Origin: Akkermansia sp.
GTDB taxonomy: Bacteria > Verrucomicrobiota > Verrucomicrobiia > Verrucomicrobiales > Akkermansiaceae
Direction: 5' to 3'
DNA length: 5,494 bases
NCBI GenBank assembly: GCA_017379255.1
Contig: JAFNWZ010000372.1
Span: 1 to 5,494, forward strand
Shown: piece by piece, positions 1 to 5,352 of the stretch
How positions within the stretch are numbered: position 1 is the first letter of the stretch
Layout: each line of letters begins with the position of its first letter
Notes under the pieces: generated by a model
What the model was told of the DNA's origin: nothing
The model's database searches: none
What the model saw: the letters and a program-made list of their open reading frames with translations, nothing else
Program-made: the position numbers and the translations under genes

Positions 1-846
1 GGTGCTGGTAGTGGAGGCTGAGGAGGCGTTTTTGCGGAAGACAACAGAAGCATTATTGCTGAAGTTGAGCGAGCCTGTGGAGAAAATGGCTCCACCGTAT
101 GAACTGACGGAGTAGTAAGAAGTTGTATAGGCTGAGTTATTATTGATCGTGACATCGGCATTGTTGCTGATGTTGACTAATCCTGCTGAATAAATGGCTC
201 CGCCGCGGGTGACATAGGAGGCTTGTATTGAGTTGGAGGAAAACTGTACGCCTCCATTACTGGAAATGTCGATTACAGCGTCTGTTTCTCTGGCGCAGAG
301 GATGCCTCCGGATAAGCCGTACCGATGGCCTGTTGAGGGCTCGCTGGCAAGGTTATTGCTGAAAACCAGGTCTGCGGTGTCCTGATGACCGTCATCGACT
401 CGGTGAATGGAAAGCTTGCCTGTCGAACTGAGTGTAATACACCCGACTGAATCACCAATTTTTCGGTTAGAGTCGGAGATATTGAGTTTGCTGAGGGTAT
501 CAAAAGTGAGGCTGGTCACCTGGTCAAATACTTTGGAACCGCCGCCTGTAAAACTGAGACTCACGGGATCGTATCCCTCGGCTGTGGTGAAAATATGGTT
601 TCTTCCTGTGATAAGTGGGGTGGAGCTTGTCCAGCCCGGAGATGTCTCCGGGGTAAATTCCATATCTGTCCAGAGAATGAAAGCGCATTTCTCTGCGCTG
701 TCGCTGGCTCTGTAATCTTCCATCATGTCCGGAATCCAAAGGTCGATGGATTCGTAATCTGCCGGGATTTCTGCTGCGTGTGTGGAATGGGCTGCCAGCG
801 AGCTTACAAGCGAGGTCAATAAAAGGAGTGGTAAATGTAATTTCAT
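1..846 (-). CDS. Exported surface protein with PMP-like GGAI/FxxN repeats, N-terminal part (C-terminus beyond left edge)
   Basis: This frame is open from ATG 846-844 to base 1, giving 282 codons without a stop. An in-frame TAA at 876-874 lies ten codons upstream with no start codon between, so the start is fixed. Residues 1-25 form a typical Sec signal peptide: K at position 2, a hydrophobic run LPLLLLTSLVSSLAA, then cleavage probably around THAA/E at 24-25. From about residue 160 the protein is built of short units: SGGILCA...FSSN (179-205), RGGAIYS...INNN (214-237) and YGGAIFS...FRKN (250-273). GGA(I/L/V) plus FxxN is the signature of chlamydial polymorphic membrane proteins, whose repeats form a beta-helix passenger of an autotransporter. 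Export to the outer surface and an autotransporter or anchoring C-terminus are inferences, because that end is missing. Asn, Ser and Thr are abundant, as expected for such passengers. No clear Shine-Dalgarno precedes the ATG. The gene is divergent from the recombinase, with an inverted-repeat segment between them. Confidence 0.85.
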   Translation of the reverse strand, partial: MKLHLPLLLLTSLVSSLAAHSTHAAEIPADYESIDLWIPDMMEDYRASDSAEKCAFILWTDMEFTPETSPGWTSSTPLITGRNHIFTTAEGYDPVSLSFTGGGSKVFDQVTSLTFDTLSKLNISDSNRKIGDSVGCITLSSTGKLSIHRVDDGHQDTADLVFSNNLASEPSTGHRYGLSGGILCARETDAVIDISSNGGVQFSSNSIQASYVTRGGAIYSAGLVNISNNADVTINNNSAYTTSYYSVSSYGGAIFSTGSLNFSNNASVVFRKNASSASTTST

Positions 847-880
847 GGTGTGAAAAGCAGGAGCTGCCGGAGCTTACACT

Positions 881-895
881 TTTGGAATCCGTAAG
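881..895 (+). repeat. Left arm of a perfect 15-bp inverted repeat
   Basis: TTTGGAATCCGTAAG. Its exact reverse complement is at 1019-1033. The match stops on both sides: 880 and 1034 do not pair, nor do 896 and 1018. The arm lies 34 bp upstream of the surface-protein ATG. Candidate recombination site of an invertible element. Confidence 0.9.
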
Positions 896-902
896 GTTAT
901 GT

Positions 903-932
903 TTGATTGATTATTGGAGATAAAACAATAAC
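903..932 (+). promoter_or_regulatory. Weak sigma70-like promoter candidate inside the invertible segment
   Basis: TTGATT (903-908), an 18-bp spacer and AATAAC (927-932) each match 4 of 6 consensus bases. In the present orientation it reads toward the recombinase, with a start expected near 939 and a leader of about 100 nt to the ATG at 1041. After inversion of 881-1033 it would read toward the surface-protein gene. The match is modest and could be chance in AT-rich sequence. Confidence 0.25.
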
Positions 933-1018
933 AGCTTTCAGGACAAAAATACACCGCTTTGCGGAATGCTGAACATGGTATCGCAATTTTCTCGAAATAA
1001 AACAGTTTGTATGCTTGA

Positions 1019-1033
1019 CTTACGGATTCCAAA
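1019..1033 (-). repeat. Right arm of the perfect 15-bp inverted repeat
   Basis: CTTACGGATTCCAAA on the plus strand, the exact reverse complement of 881-895. It ends 7 bp before the ATG at 1041 preferred for the recombinase. If the longer recombinase reading frame is used, this arm would be coding. The hexamer TTGACT (1015-1020) overlaps its inner edge and resembles a -35 box, but no -10 follows at the right distance. Confidence 0.9.
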
Positions 1034-1040
1034 TCCAGCC

Positions 1041-2078
1041 ATGACGAAACGCAGACAAAAAGAAGCAGACAACGCCGCACTAGAGATTTTAAGAAGCACG
1101 GGAGCAGACGTACTGGAGGCAGCCCTGGTGGCCAAAGCGGCAATGGAAGCAGCCCGCGGCAAGGTAAAGCGGGCGCTGAAATGCATAGGCGCCGGAGCAG
1201 ACGCGCTCCGGCTGCAGGAAAAAACGGTGACCTTTGAGAAAGCGGTGGCCGCAGCGCTGGAGGCGCGGAAGGAACGACGCATCCGGACGCTTTATGATTT
1301 CCGCTACTTTACGCGGCGCTTCATGCTGCGCTGCAAGGGATTAACCAATCGGCGGGTGCGGAGCATCACGCCGCAGGAGTGCGCGGAATATATTGAAACG
1401 GCTTTTGATACGCCGCGGCAGAGACAGAAGGCGCGGCTGATACTCAGCGGCGTGTTTTCCACAGCCGTGAAGCGCGGCTGGTGCGATGCGAACCCGGTGG
1501 CTCGCGTGGAGGCGCCACGGGTGGTGGAGAGCCCCGTGCCGATTCTGACACCGCAGGAGATTGAACAGATTACCACCACAGCAGAACAATATCAGGGCGG
1601 CAGCTGCGCGGCGGCGGTGGGGATGATGCTCTATGCGGGCATCCGACCGCATGAGGTGGCGCGCCTCACATGGGCACAGGTGGATTTACAGGCGCAGGCT
1701 ATCTATATTCAGCCGCAGCACAGCAAGACTGGCGGCGCACGGCGGGTGACGATTCACAGGCCACTGCAGCGGATATTGCGCGAGCACCAGCTGCCTGATA
1801 CCGCAACGATATGCCCCGCCAATTGGCAGCGCCACTGGCGCAGACTACGCCATGCTTCCGGCTGGGGCGGCGGCAGGAAATGGCCGCAGGATGCGCTGCG
1901 CCACACCTACGCCAGCTACCACCTGAGCCATTTCCGCAGCTATGCAGAGCTGCAGCTGGAGATAGGCCACCGGGATGCCACGCTGCTGCGCACGCGCTAT
2001 GTGGACCAGCGCGAGGTCAGAAACCCTCAGCGTTTCTGGGGACTGACCGAACGTAGTGAGGGTACCGTCGCGGCGTGA
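1041..2078 (+). CDS. Tyrosine recombinase / phage-type integrase (candidate invertase)
   Basis: Cuts and rejoins DNA at specific sites through a covalent tyrosine-DNA intermediate. In the 345-residue form starting at ATG 1041, residues about 60-165 look like the helical core-binding domain and about 170-335 like the catalytic domain. Catalytic residues visible: R202 (AGIRPHEV), K229 (SKTGG hairpin), R287 (ALRHTY), H310 (EIGHRD) and nucleophile Y320 (TRYVD). The usual His of the HxxR motif is Asp284 (DALR). Length fits a stand-alone integrase. The frame stays open upstream, with ATGs at 966, 974 and 1011 (up to 370 aa), but those starts lie in or before the inverted-repeat arm and would place the N-terminus in the candidate invertible segment, so 1041 is preferred. 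None of the starts has a clear Shine-Dalgarno. Most likely partner site: the inverted repeat just upstream. It could instead be an integrase remnant of an element; no phage or conjugation genes are visible. Confidence 0.88.
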   Translation: MTKRRQKEADNAALEILRSTGADVLEAALVAKAAMEAARGKVKRALKCIGAGADALRLQEKTVTFEKAVAAALEARKERRIRTLYDFRYFTRRFMLRCKGLTNRRVRSITPQECAEYIETAFDTPRQRQKARLILSGVFSTAVKRGWCDANPVARVEAPRVVESPVPILTPQEIEQITTTAEQYQGGSCAAAVGMMLYAGIRPHEVARLTWAQVDLQAQAIYIQPQHSKTGGARRVTIHRPLQRILREHQLPDTATICPANWQRHWRRLRHASGWGGGRKWPQDALRHTYASYHLSHFRSYAELQLEIGHRDATLLRTRYVDQREVRNPQRFWGLTERSEGTVAA

Positions 2079-2141
2079 GCCGAGGTACAGTTACCGTCTT
2101 TGCCGTGGGGGAATCCTTGACCATGGATAGGGAAAGAGAAT

Positions 2142-2162
2142 ATCCGCTCCTGTGGAGCGGAT
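2142..2162. repeat. Perfect 9-bp stem hairpin with 3-nt loop
   Basis: ATCCGCTCC, loop TGT, GGAGCGGAT. It lies 63 bp after the recombinase stop. No T-tract follows on the plus strand, so it is not a classical intrinsic terminator of that gene. On the minus strand it is followed by the T/C-rich TATTCTCTTTCCC. It may be an mRNA 3'-end stabilising stem, a factor-assisted terminator, or a protein-binding palindrome. Confidence 0.7.
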
Positions 2163-2189
2163 GGGGCAGTGCAGGTGGAAACCGGCCAG

Positions 2190-2205
2190 CCGGGTTGCCG
2201 GGTTG
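2190..2205 (+). repeat. Two tandem copies of an 8-bp unit
   Basis: CCGGGTTG occurs twice in direct succession, followed by CCG, the start of a third unit. Just upstream is CCGGCCAGCCGG (2183-2192), which partly overlaps it. Length variation by slippage is possible, but nothing indicates a function. Confidence 0.6.
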
Positions 2206-2216
2206 CCGCGCTGCTG

Positions 2217-2248
2217 CGCACTCTATCACGGACTCCTGTGCGTTTTTT
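2217..2248 (+). terminator. Weak intrinsic terminator candidate downstream of the recombinase
   Basis: A 5-bp stem CGCAC (2217-2221) / GTGCG (2238-2242) with a 16-nt loop is directly followed by TTTTTT (2243-2248). The T-run is convincing but the stem is short and the loop long, so termination would be inefficient if this is the site. It is the only stem-plus-T-run on the plus strand that I see between the two genes. Confidence 0.3.
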
Positions 2249-2301
2249 GAGAAAGCCCGCCTGCTGCTCCCAAGGGAGACAGGGAATTGGTATCGTGTGT
2301 A

Positions 2302-2331
2302 CATTTTAATGCTCCATAACACATTACAATG
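2302..2331. promoter_or_regulatory. Paired CATTnnAATG palindromes, possible operator
   Basis: CATTTTAATG (2302-2311) and CATTACAATG (2322-2331) are each a 4+2+4 palindrome and start exactly 20 bp apart, about two helical turns. Both are preceded by A. This is the geometry of two dimeric repressor or activator sites on one DNA face. They lie roughly 100 bp upstream of the ftsK promoter. The second copy contains TACAAT, a good -10 match, but without a suitable -35. No regulator gene is nearby to assign. Confidence 0.35.
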
Positions 2332-2430
2332 AATGGCAATTATCTGTGCTACAGGAGTTTGCAAAAAGCCCCGATGAAATCCAGTGTCGCACCGCGGCCG
2401 GTTTGAAATGCCATAGAACGTAATTTGAAC

Positions 2431-2459
2431 TTGCGATATGTTTCGGAAACCCGTATGAT
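2431..2459 (+). promoter_or_regulatory. Sigma70-type promoter of ftsK
   Basis: TTGCGA (2431-2436, 4/6 match) and TATGAT (2454-2459, 5/6 match) are separated by the optimal 17 bp. Transcription should begin near 2466, which gives a leader of about 20 nt to the ATG at 2486 but only about 8 nt to the ATG at 2474. This is the best-formed promoter in the window. Confidence 0.6.
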
Positions 2460-2475
2460 AGGCGTGCTGAACTAT

Positions 2476-2488
2476 GGAGTACGAGATG
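2476..2488 (+). promoter_or_regulatory. Ribosome binding site deciding the ftsK start
   Basis: GGAG (2476-2479) is followed by 6 nt and ATG (2486-2488). The alternative ATG at 2474 overlaps this motif and has no purine-rich site upstream. A second purine-rich stretch, GGAGAGGAGAG, lies before ATG 2521, but that ATG is out of the ftsK frame and gives only 24 codons. Confidence 0.5.
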
Positions 2489-5347
2489 GAACCCCAGCTG
2501 CCCCGGAGAGGAGAGAGAACATGGCCCACGCGCGTGACGGCGTCGTGTCTGATTCTGTTTGCCCTGTTGCTGGGAGCCTCGCTGCTGAGTTATAAGCATG
2601 GCGAGATGGGGTGGGATTTCCTGAATCCTACCGGCGGAACGGCGGCAGAGGAAGCCCCATGCACCAATTGGCTGGGTCTGATTGGCCTGTATCTGGCTGG
2701 TCTCTGCAATTGGTTCCTGGGGGCGGCTTCGTTTTATGCACTGGCCTTGCTGGTGATTTTCTCCACCGGTCTCCTCATCTGGCCCCGGCGGCCGTATGTG
2801 CTGCAGCTGGTGGCTATGATTTGCCTGGTGATTTTCGGCTGTGCCATTTTTGCATTGCAGCCGTGGTTTCTGAGCAGCTGGCAGCGTGCGCACAGTTTGT
2901 ATTCCGTAGGTGGTCTGCTGGGGTATCTGGATGGATGCTGCCTGGTGGAGCCGCTTATCGGTACACGCTGGGCCCTGGTTTCCTTCCTGTTGCTGCATGC
3001 AACGGCGTGGATTTATTTTGCTCGCTATACCTTTATCCGCTTCTGGAAAGAAGTGTGGTATGACCTTGCGGATTTGTGGTGCCGCTGGCGTGAGAACCGG
3101 GCGATGCGCCGGGAAGAACGCCGCGCGATGCGCGAGCAGAGCCTGCGCGAGCGCCTGGAACAGCAGGAGCGGGAACTGGCCGCCGCCAAGGATGCTGCCG
3201 CAGCAGATGCAGAGGTGGCTGCTGCGGAGGCCCGCAGAGCAGGGGGACAGACCGATTTGTTTGGCAGAGAGGAGCCCGAGCCGGTTGCTCCGCCCATCCG
3301 CCAGCGTGGGGGACAGGAAAAGCGCCGCCATGTGGATACTTACGAGGAACCTGACTATCCGCCTGTCCAGTCTTTTGAGCAGCAGATGGAAGAGAGCCGC
3401 CGCCGCGAGGCTCAACGCGTGGAACTGCAACGCCCGCCGACCGGACGCGGCCGCCAGTATGCACCGACTGCAAACCGCAACAACCTCCTGGATCTGATGG
3501 CTCCGGTGGAGGAGAAAATTGCACTACAGAATGCCCCGGGCCGCGAGCCTGCTCCGCAACCCGCCCCGCGAGGCCCTGTGGTGAATGCTCGCCTGGCAGA
3601 ACAGGTGGACCGCCGCATGGGGAATCGCCCGGCTGCAGGGCCGAAACCCGCTCCCAGACCTGCGCCTCAGCCAGCGGCTGCTTCCCGAGGCGGTGCAGCG
3701 AAGAAGGCATCTGCAGTTGAGCTGAAGAAGGATACCCGCGTGCAGTACGAGGATTATCCGCTGCCGCCGTATGATTTGCTGAAGTTCGAACCGGTTTCGG
3801 ACGAGGTGACGGAGGCTGCCCAGCGTGAGATGATGGATGTGCAGCAGCGCATCATCGAAACGCTGGAGACATTCAAAATCCTCGTCGAACCGGGAGATAT
3901 CACCCGTGGCCCGAGTATCACCCGTTATGAGTTCTATCCGCCCCGCGGTCTGCGTGTGAACCGTATTGCCGCGCTGGATAAGGATATCATGATGGCCACC
4001 AGCTCCAAGTCGGTAAACATTCTGGCCCCCATTCCCGGCAAGAATACCGTGGGCATTGAGCTGGAGAATGCGCAGAAGTCCCCGGTGTATCTGCGCGAGC
4101 TGCTGCAGTCCGACAATTTCAACAACCCGAAGCTGCGCATTCCCGTGGCGTTGGGTAAGGATGTGTACGGCAATGCCGTCATCGGTGACCTGGCAGCCAT
4201 GCCGCATACCCTCGTGGCAGGTACGACCGGTTCCGGTAAGTCCGTGTGTATCAACAGCATGATTCTTTCCATGCTCTACAAGTTCCGTCCGGAGGAACTG
4301 AAGCTCATCCTGGTTGATCCCAAGGTGGTGGAAATGCAGCCGTACCGCAAGCTGCCGCATCTCATCTGCCCGGTGGTGACCCAGCCGGGACGCGTCATCG
4401 GTGCGCTGCGCTGGGCTGTGAATGAAATGGAGCGCCGCTACCGCCTGTTCAGCCAGGTGGGCGTGCGTAATTTCGAGGACTTCAACAACCGCGAGGATGA
4501 CGGCCCTGTGGATGAACCGGAGGAGATGGAAGAGTCCCCCATCGATTACGCAGCTGTGGAAGCATGGGCCAGCGAAATCGAGCGCCAGGCAGAGGAGGAA
4601 ATTCCCCTGGGTGAGGAGAAGCAGGATGAGTTCGACTTTGATGACCCCGAACCGATTCCGCTCAAGCTGCCCTATGTGGTCATTATCATTGATGAGCTGG
4701 CCGACCTCATGATGGTGGTGAAGGAAGATCTGGAGAACTACATTGCCCGCCTGACGCAGAAGGCCCGTGCAGCCGGTATCCACCTGGTGGCTGCCACGCA
4801 GACGCCGCGTGCCAATGTGGTGACCGGCACTATCAAGGCTAACATTCCGAGCCGCATTGCCTTCCGCGTGGCCAGCCCGCTGGATTCCCGCATCATTCTG
4901 GATACAGCAGGTGCCGAAAACCTGCTGGGTAAGGGCGACAGCCTCTTCCTGCCGCCCGGCGGCATCACCAAGATGACCCGCGTGCAGGGCGCCTTTGTGA
5001 GCGATGCCGAGATTGCCAAAATCATTGCCCACTGTGCCGCCCATGCCAAGCAGAAGTTTGAGCAGGGTGTGGCTGCCGAAATGGACAATGCCGATGGCGG
5101 TTCTCCGAATGCGGACAATGGTGGCCGCATCGGCAACAAAGGCATGAGCGATGAGGATTCCGAGCTGTACACCCGCTGTGTGCAGCTGGTGGTGACAGAG
5201 CGCAAGGCGAGTACCTCGCTGCTGCAGCGCCGCTTCAGCATCGGCTATGGTCGCGCGGCCAAGATTATGGATATGATGGAGGAGAATGGTGTGATTTCTG
5301 CTCCCTCTGGCGCGACCCGCGCCCGCGAAGTCCTGGTAGATGCTTGA
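2486..5347 (+). CDS. ftsK: DNA translocase FtsK/SpoIIIE
   Basis: Septum-anchored hexameric ATPase that pumps chromosomal DNA during division and, in well-studied bacteria, activates Xer recombination at dif. Numbering from ATG 2486 (953 aa): four or five membrane helices (about 16-36, 61-79, 81-99, 104-127, 162-180); a basic, probably coiled-coil stretch (186-255); a Pro/Ala/Arg-rich linker to about 420; the translocase domain with Walker A GTTGSGKS (579-586, K585) and Walker B VVIIIDE (731-737); and a C-terminal winged-helix gamma domain (889-953) with RRFSIGYGRAAK. All parts are present, so the gene looks intact. Start: GGAG at 2476-2479 sits 6 nt before ATG 2486; an in-frame ATG at 2474 (957 aa) is possible but lies almost at the predicted transcript start. 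Oddities: an acidic insertion before Walker B, TQTP where FtsK usually has TQRP, and changed recognition-helix residues. The next gene starts 5 bp after the stop. Confidence 0.97.
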   Translation: MEPQLPRRGERTWPTRVTASCLILFALLLGASLLSYKHGEMGWDFLNPTGGTAAEEAPCTNWLGLIGLYLAGLCNWFLGAASFYALALLVIFSTGLLIWPRRPYVLQLVAMICLVIFGCAIFALQPWFLSSWQRAHSLYSVGGLLGYLDGCCLVEPLIGTRWALVSFLLLHATAWIYFARYTFIRFWKEVWYDLADLWCRWRENRAMRREERRAMREQSLRERLEQQERELAAAKDAAAADAEVAAAEARRAGGQTDLFGREEPEPVAPPIRQRGGQEKRRHVDTYEEPDYPPVQSFEQQMEESRRREAQRVELQRPPTGRGRQYAPTANRNNLLDLMAPVEEKIALQNAPGREPAPQPAPRGPVVNARLAEQVDRRMGNRPAAGPKPAPRPAPQPAAASRGGAAKKASAVELKKDTRVQYEDYPLPPYDLLKFEPVSDEVTEAAQREMMDVQQRIIETLETFKILVEPGDITRGPSITRYEFYPPRGLRVNRIAALDKDIMMATSSKSVNILAPIPGKNTVGIELENAQKSPVYLRELLQSDNFNNPKLRIPVALGKDVYGNAVIGDLAAMPHTLVAGTTGSGKSVCINSMILSMLYKFRPEELKLILVDPKVVEMQPYRKLPHLICPVVTQPGRVIGALRWAVNEMERRYRLFSQVGVRNFEDFNNREDDGPVDEPEEMEESPIDYAAVEAWASEIERQAEEEIPLGEEKQDEFDFDDPEPIPLKLPYVVIIIDELADLMMVVKEDLENYIARLTQKARAAGIHLVAATQTPRANVVTGTIKANIPSRIAFRVASPLDSRIILDTAGAENLLGKGDSLFLPPGGITKMTRVQGAFVSDAEIAKIIAHCAAHAKQKFEQGVAAEMDNADGGSPNADNGGRIGNKGMSDEDSELYTRCVQLVVTERKASTSLLQRRFSIGYGRAAKIMDMMEENGVISAPSGATRAREVLVDA

Positions 5348-5352
5348 CGACC

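Larger units (their letters stand above)
881..1033. other. Putative invertible promoter segment (153 bp including arms)
   Basis: What is seen: two perfect 15-bp arms in inverted orientation enclose 123 bp, lie wholly within a divergent intergenic region, and are next to a tyrosine recombinase gene on one side and an exported repeat-protein gene on the other. What is known: phase-variable promoters in gut bacteria commonly have short inverted repeats around one to a few hundred base pairs and are often flipped by a nearby tyrosine recombinase, with surface structures as targets. What is inferred: inversion would exchange which flanking gene is transcribed from the internal promoter. Alternatives are a regulator operator pair or a vestigial site. 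The repeat is certain; its function is not tested. Confidence 0.5.
847..1040. promoter_or_regulatory. Divergent intergenic region carrying the putative invertible segment
   Basis: These 194 bases separate the starts of the surface-protein gene and the recombinase gene and should hold the promoters of both. They are clearly more AT-rich than the recombinase coding sequence. Positions 881-1033 are bounded by a perfect 15-bp inverted repeat. Outside the left arm there is a direct repeat GGAGCT at 860-865 and 870-875. Inside the segment there is a small hairpin CCGC-TTT-GCGG (954-964). I found no strong minus-strand promoter toward the surface gene in the present orientation. One moderate plus-strand candidate is listed separately. 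Confidence 0.6.
2079..2473. other. Intergenic gap between recombinase and ftsK, no convincing gene
   Basis: About 395 bases without a coding region I can support. In order it holds a perfect 9-bp hairpin (2142-2162), a short tandem repeat (2190-2205), a weak terminator candidate (2217-2248), a small inverted repeat CTCCC-AA-GGGAG (2268-2279), two CATTnnAATG palindromes 20 bp apart (2302-2331), and the ftsK promoter (2431-2459). I compared it by eye with common riboswitch and small-RNA signatures and recognised none. Confidence 0.6.

Noticed and set aside
524..739. Short minus-strand frames at 524-739 and 273-503
   Set aside because: They are in other frames of the region whose real minus-strand gene runs 846 to 1 with signal peptide and PMP-like repeats.
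730..740. CGGAATCCAAA, resembling the inverted-repeat arm (10 of 11 bases)
   Set aside because: It lies inside the surface-protein coding sequence, has one mismatch and lacks the remaining four bases of the arm. Probably chance.
2190..2211. Minus-strand CGGCAACC, reminiscent of a SAM-I riboswitch core
   Set aside because: The preceding GATGA element and the rest of the conserved core are absent, and no minus-strand gene lies downstream. The match comes from the CCGGGTTG tandem repeat.
2075..2332. 85-codon frame with GTG start overlapping the recombinase stop
   Set aside because: The overlap looks like translational coupling, but the frame crosses the hairpin, tandem repeat and terminator candidate, has no recognisable domain, and has no better codon pattern than other frames.
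2017..2529. 170-codon minus-strand frame across the recombinase-ftsK gap
   Set aside because: It begins inside ftsK and ends inside the recombinase gene, with no ribosome binding site or recognisable domain.
2521..2595. ATG at 2521 after a purine-rich stretch
   Set aside because: It is out of the ftsK frame and reaches a stop after 24 codons. No sign of a real leader peptide.
2324..3430. 368-codon open frame on the minus strand
   Set aside because: It overlaps the ftsK promoter and the whole FtsK membrane region antisense. The product is Gln/Pro-rich without domain signatures.
3524..5044. 506-codon open frame on the minus strand
   Set aside because: It lies antisense to the conserved ftsK translocase domain. 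Its translation is low-complexity and His-rich with no recognisable domain, as expected for a shadow of GC-rich coding sequence.
1041..5347. Recombinase as the Xer partner of the neighbouring FtsK
   Set aside because: The recombinase has a DALRH rather than HxLRH box and a long N-terminal region unlike XerC/XerD, and no 28-bp dif-like site is visible between the genes. Adjacency alone is weak evidence.
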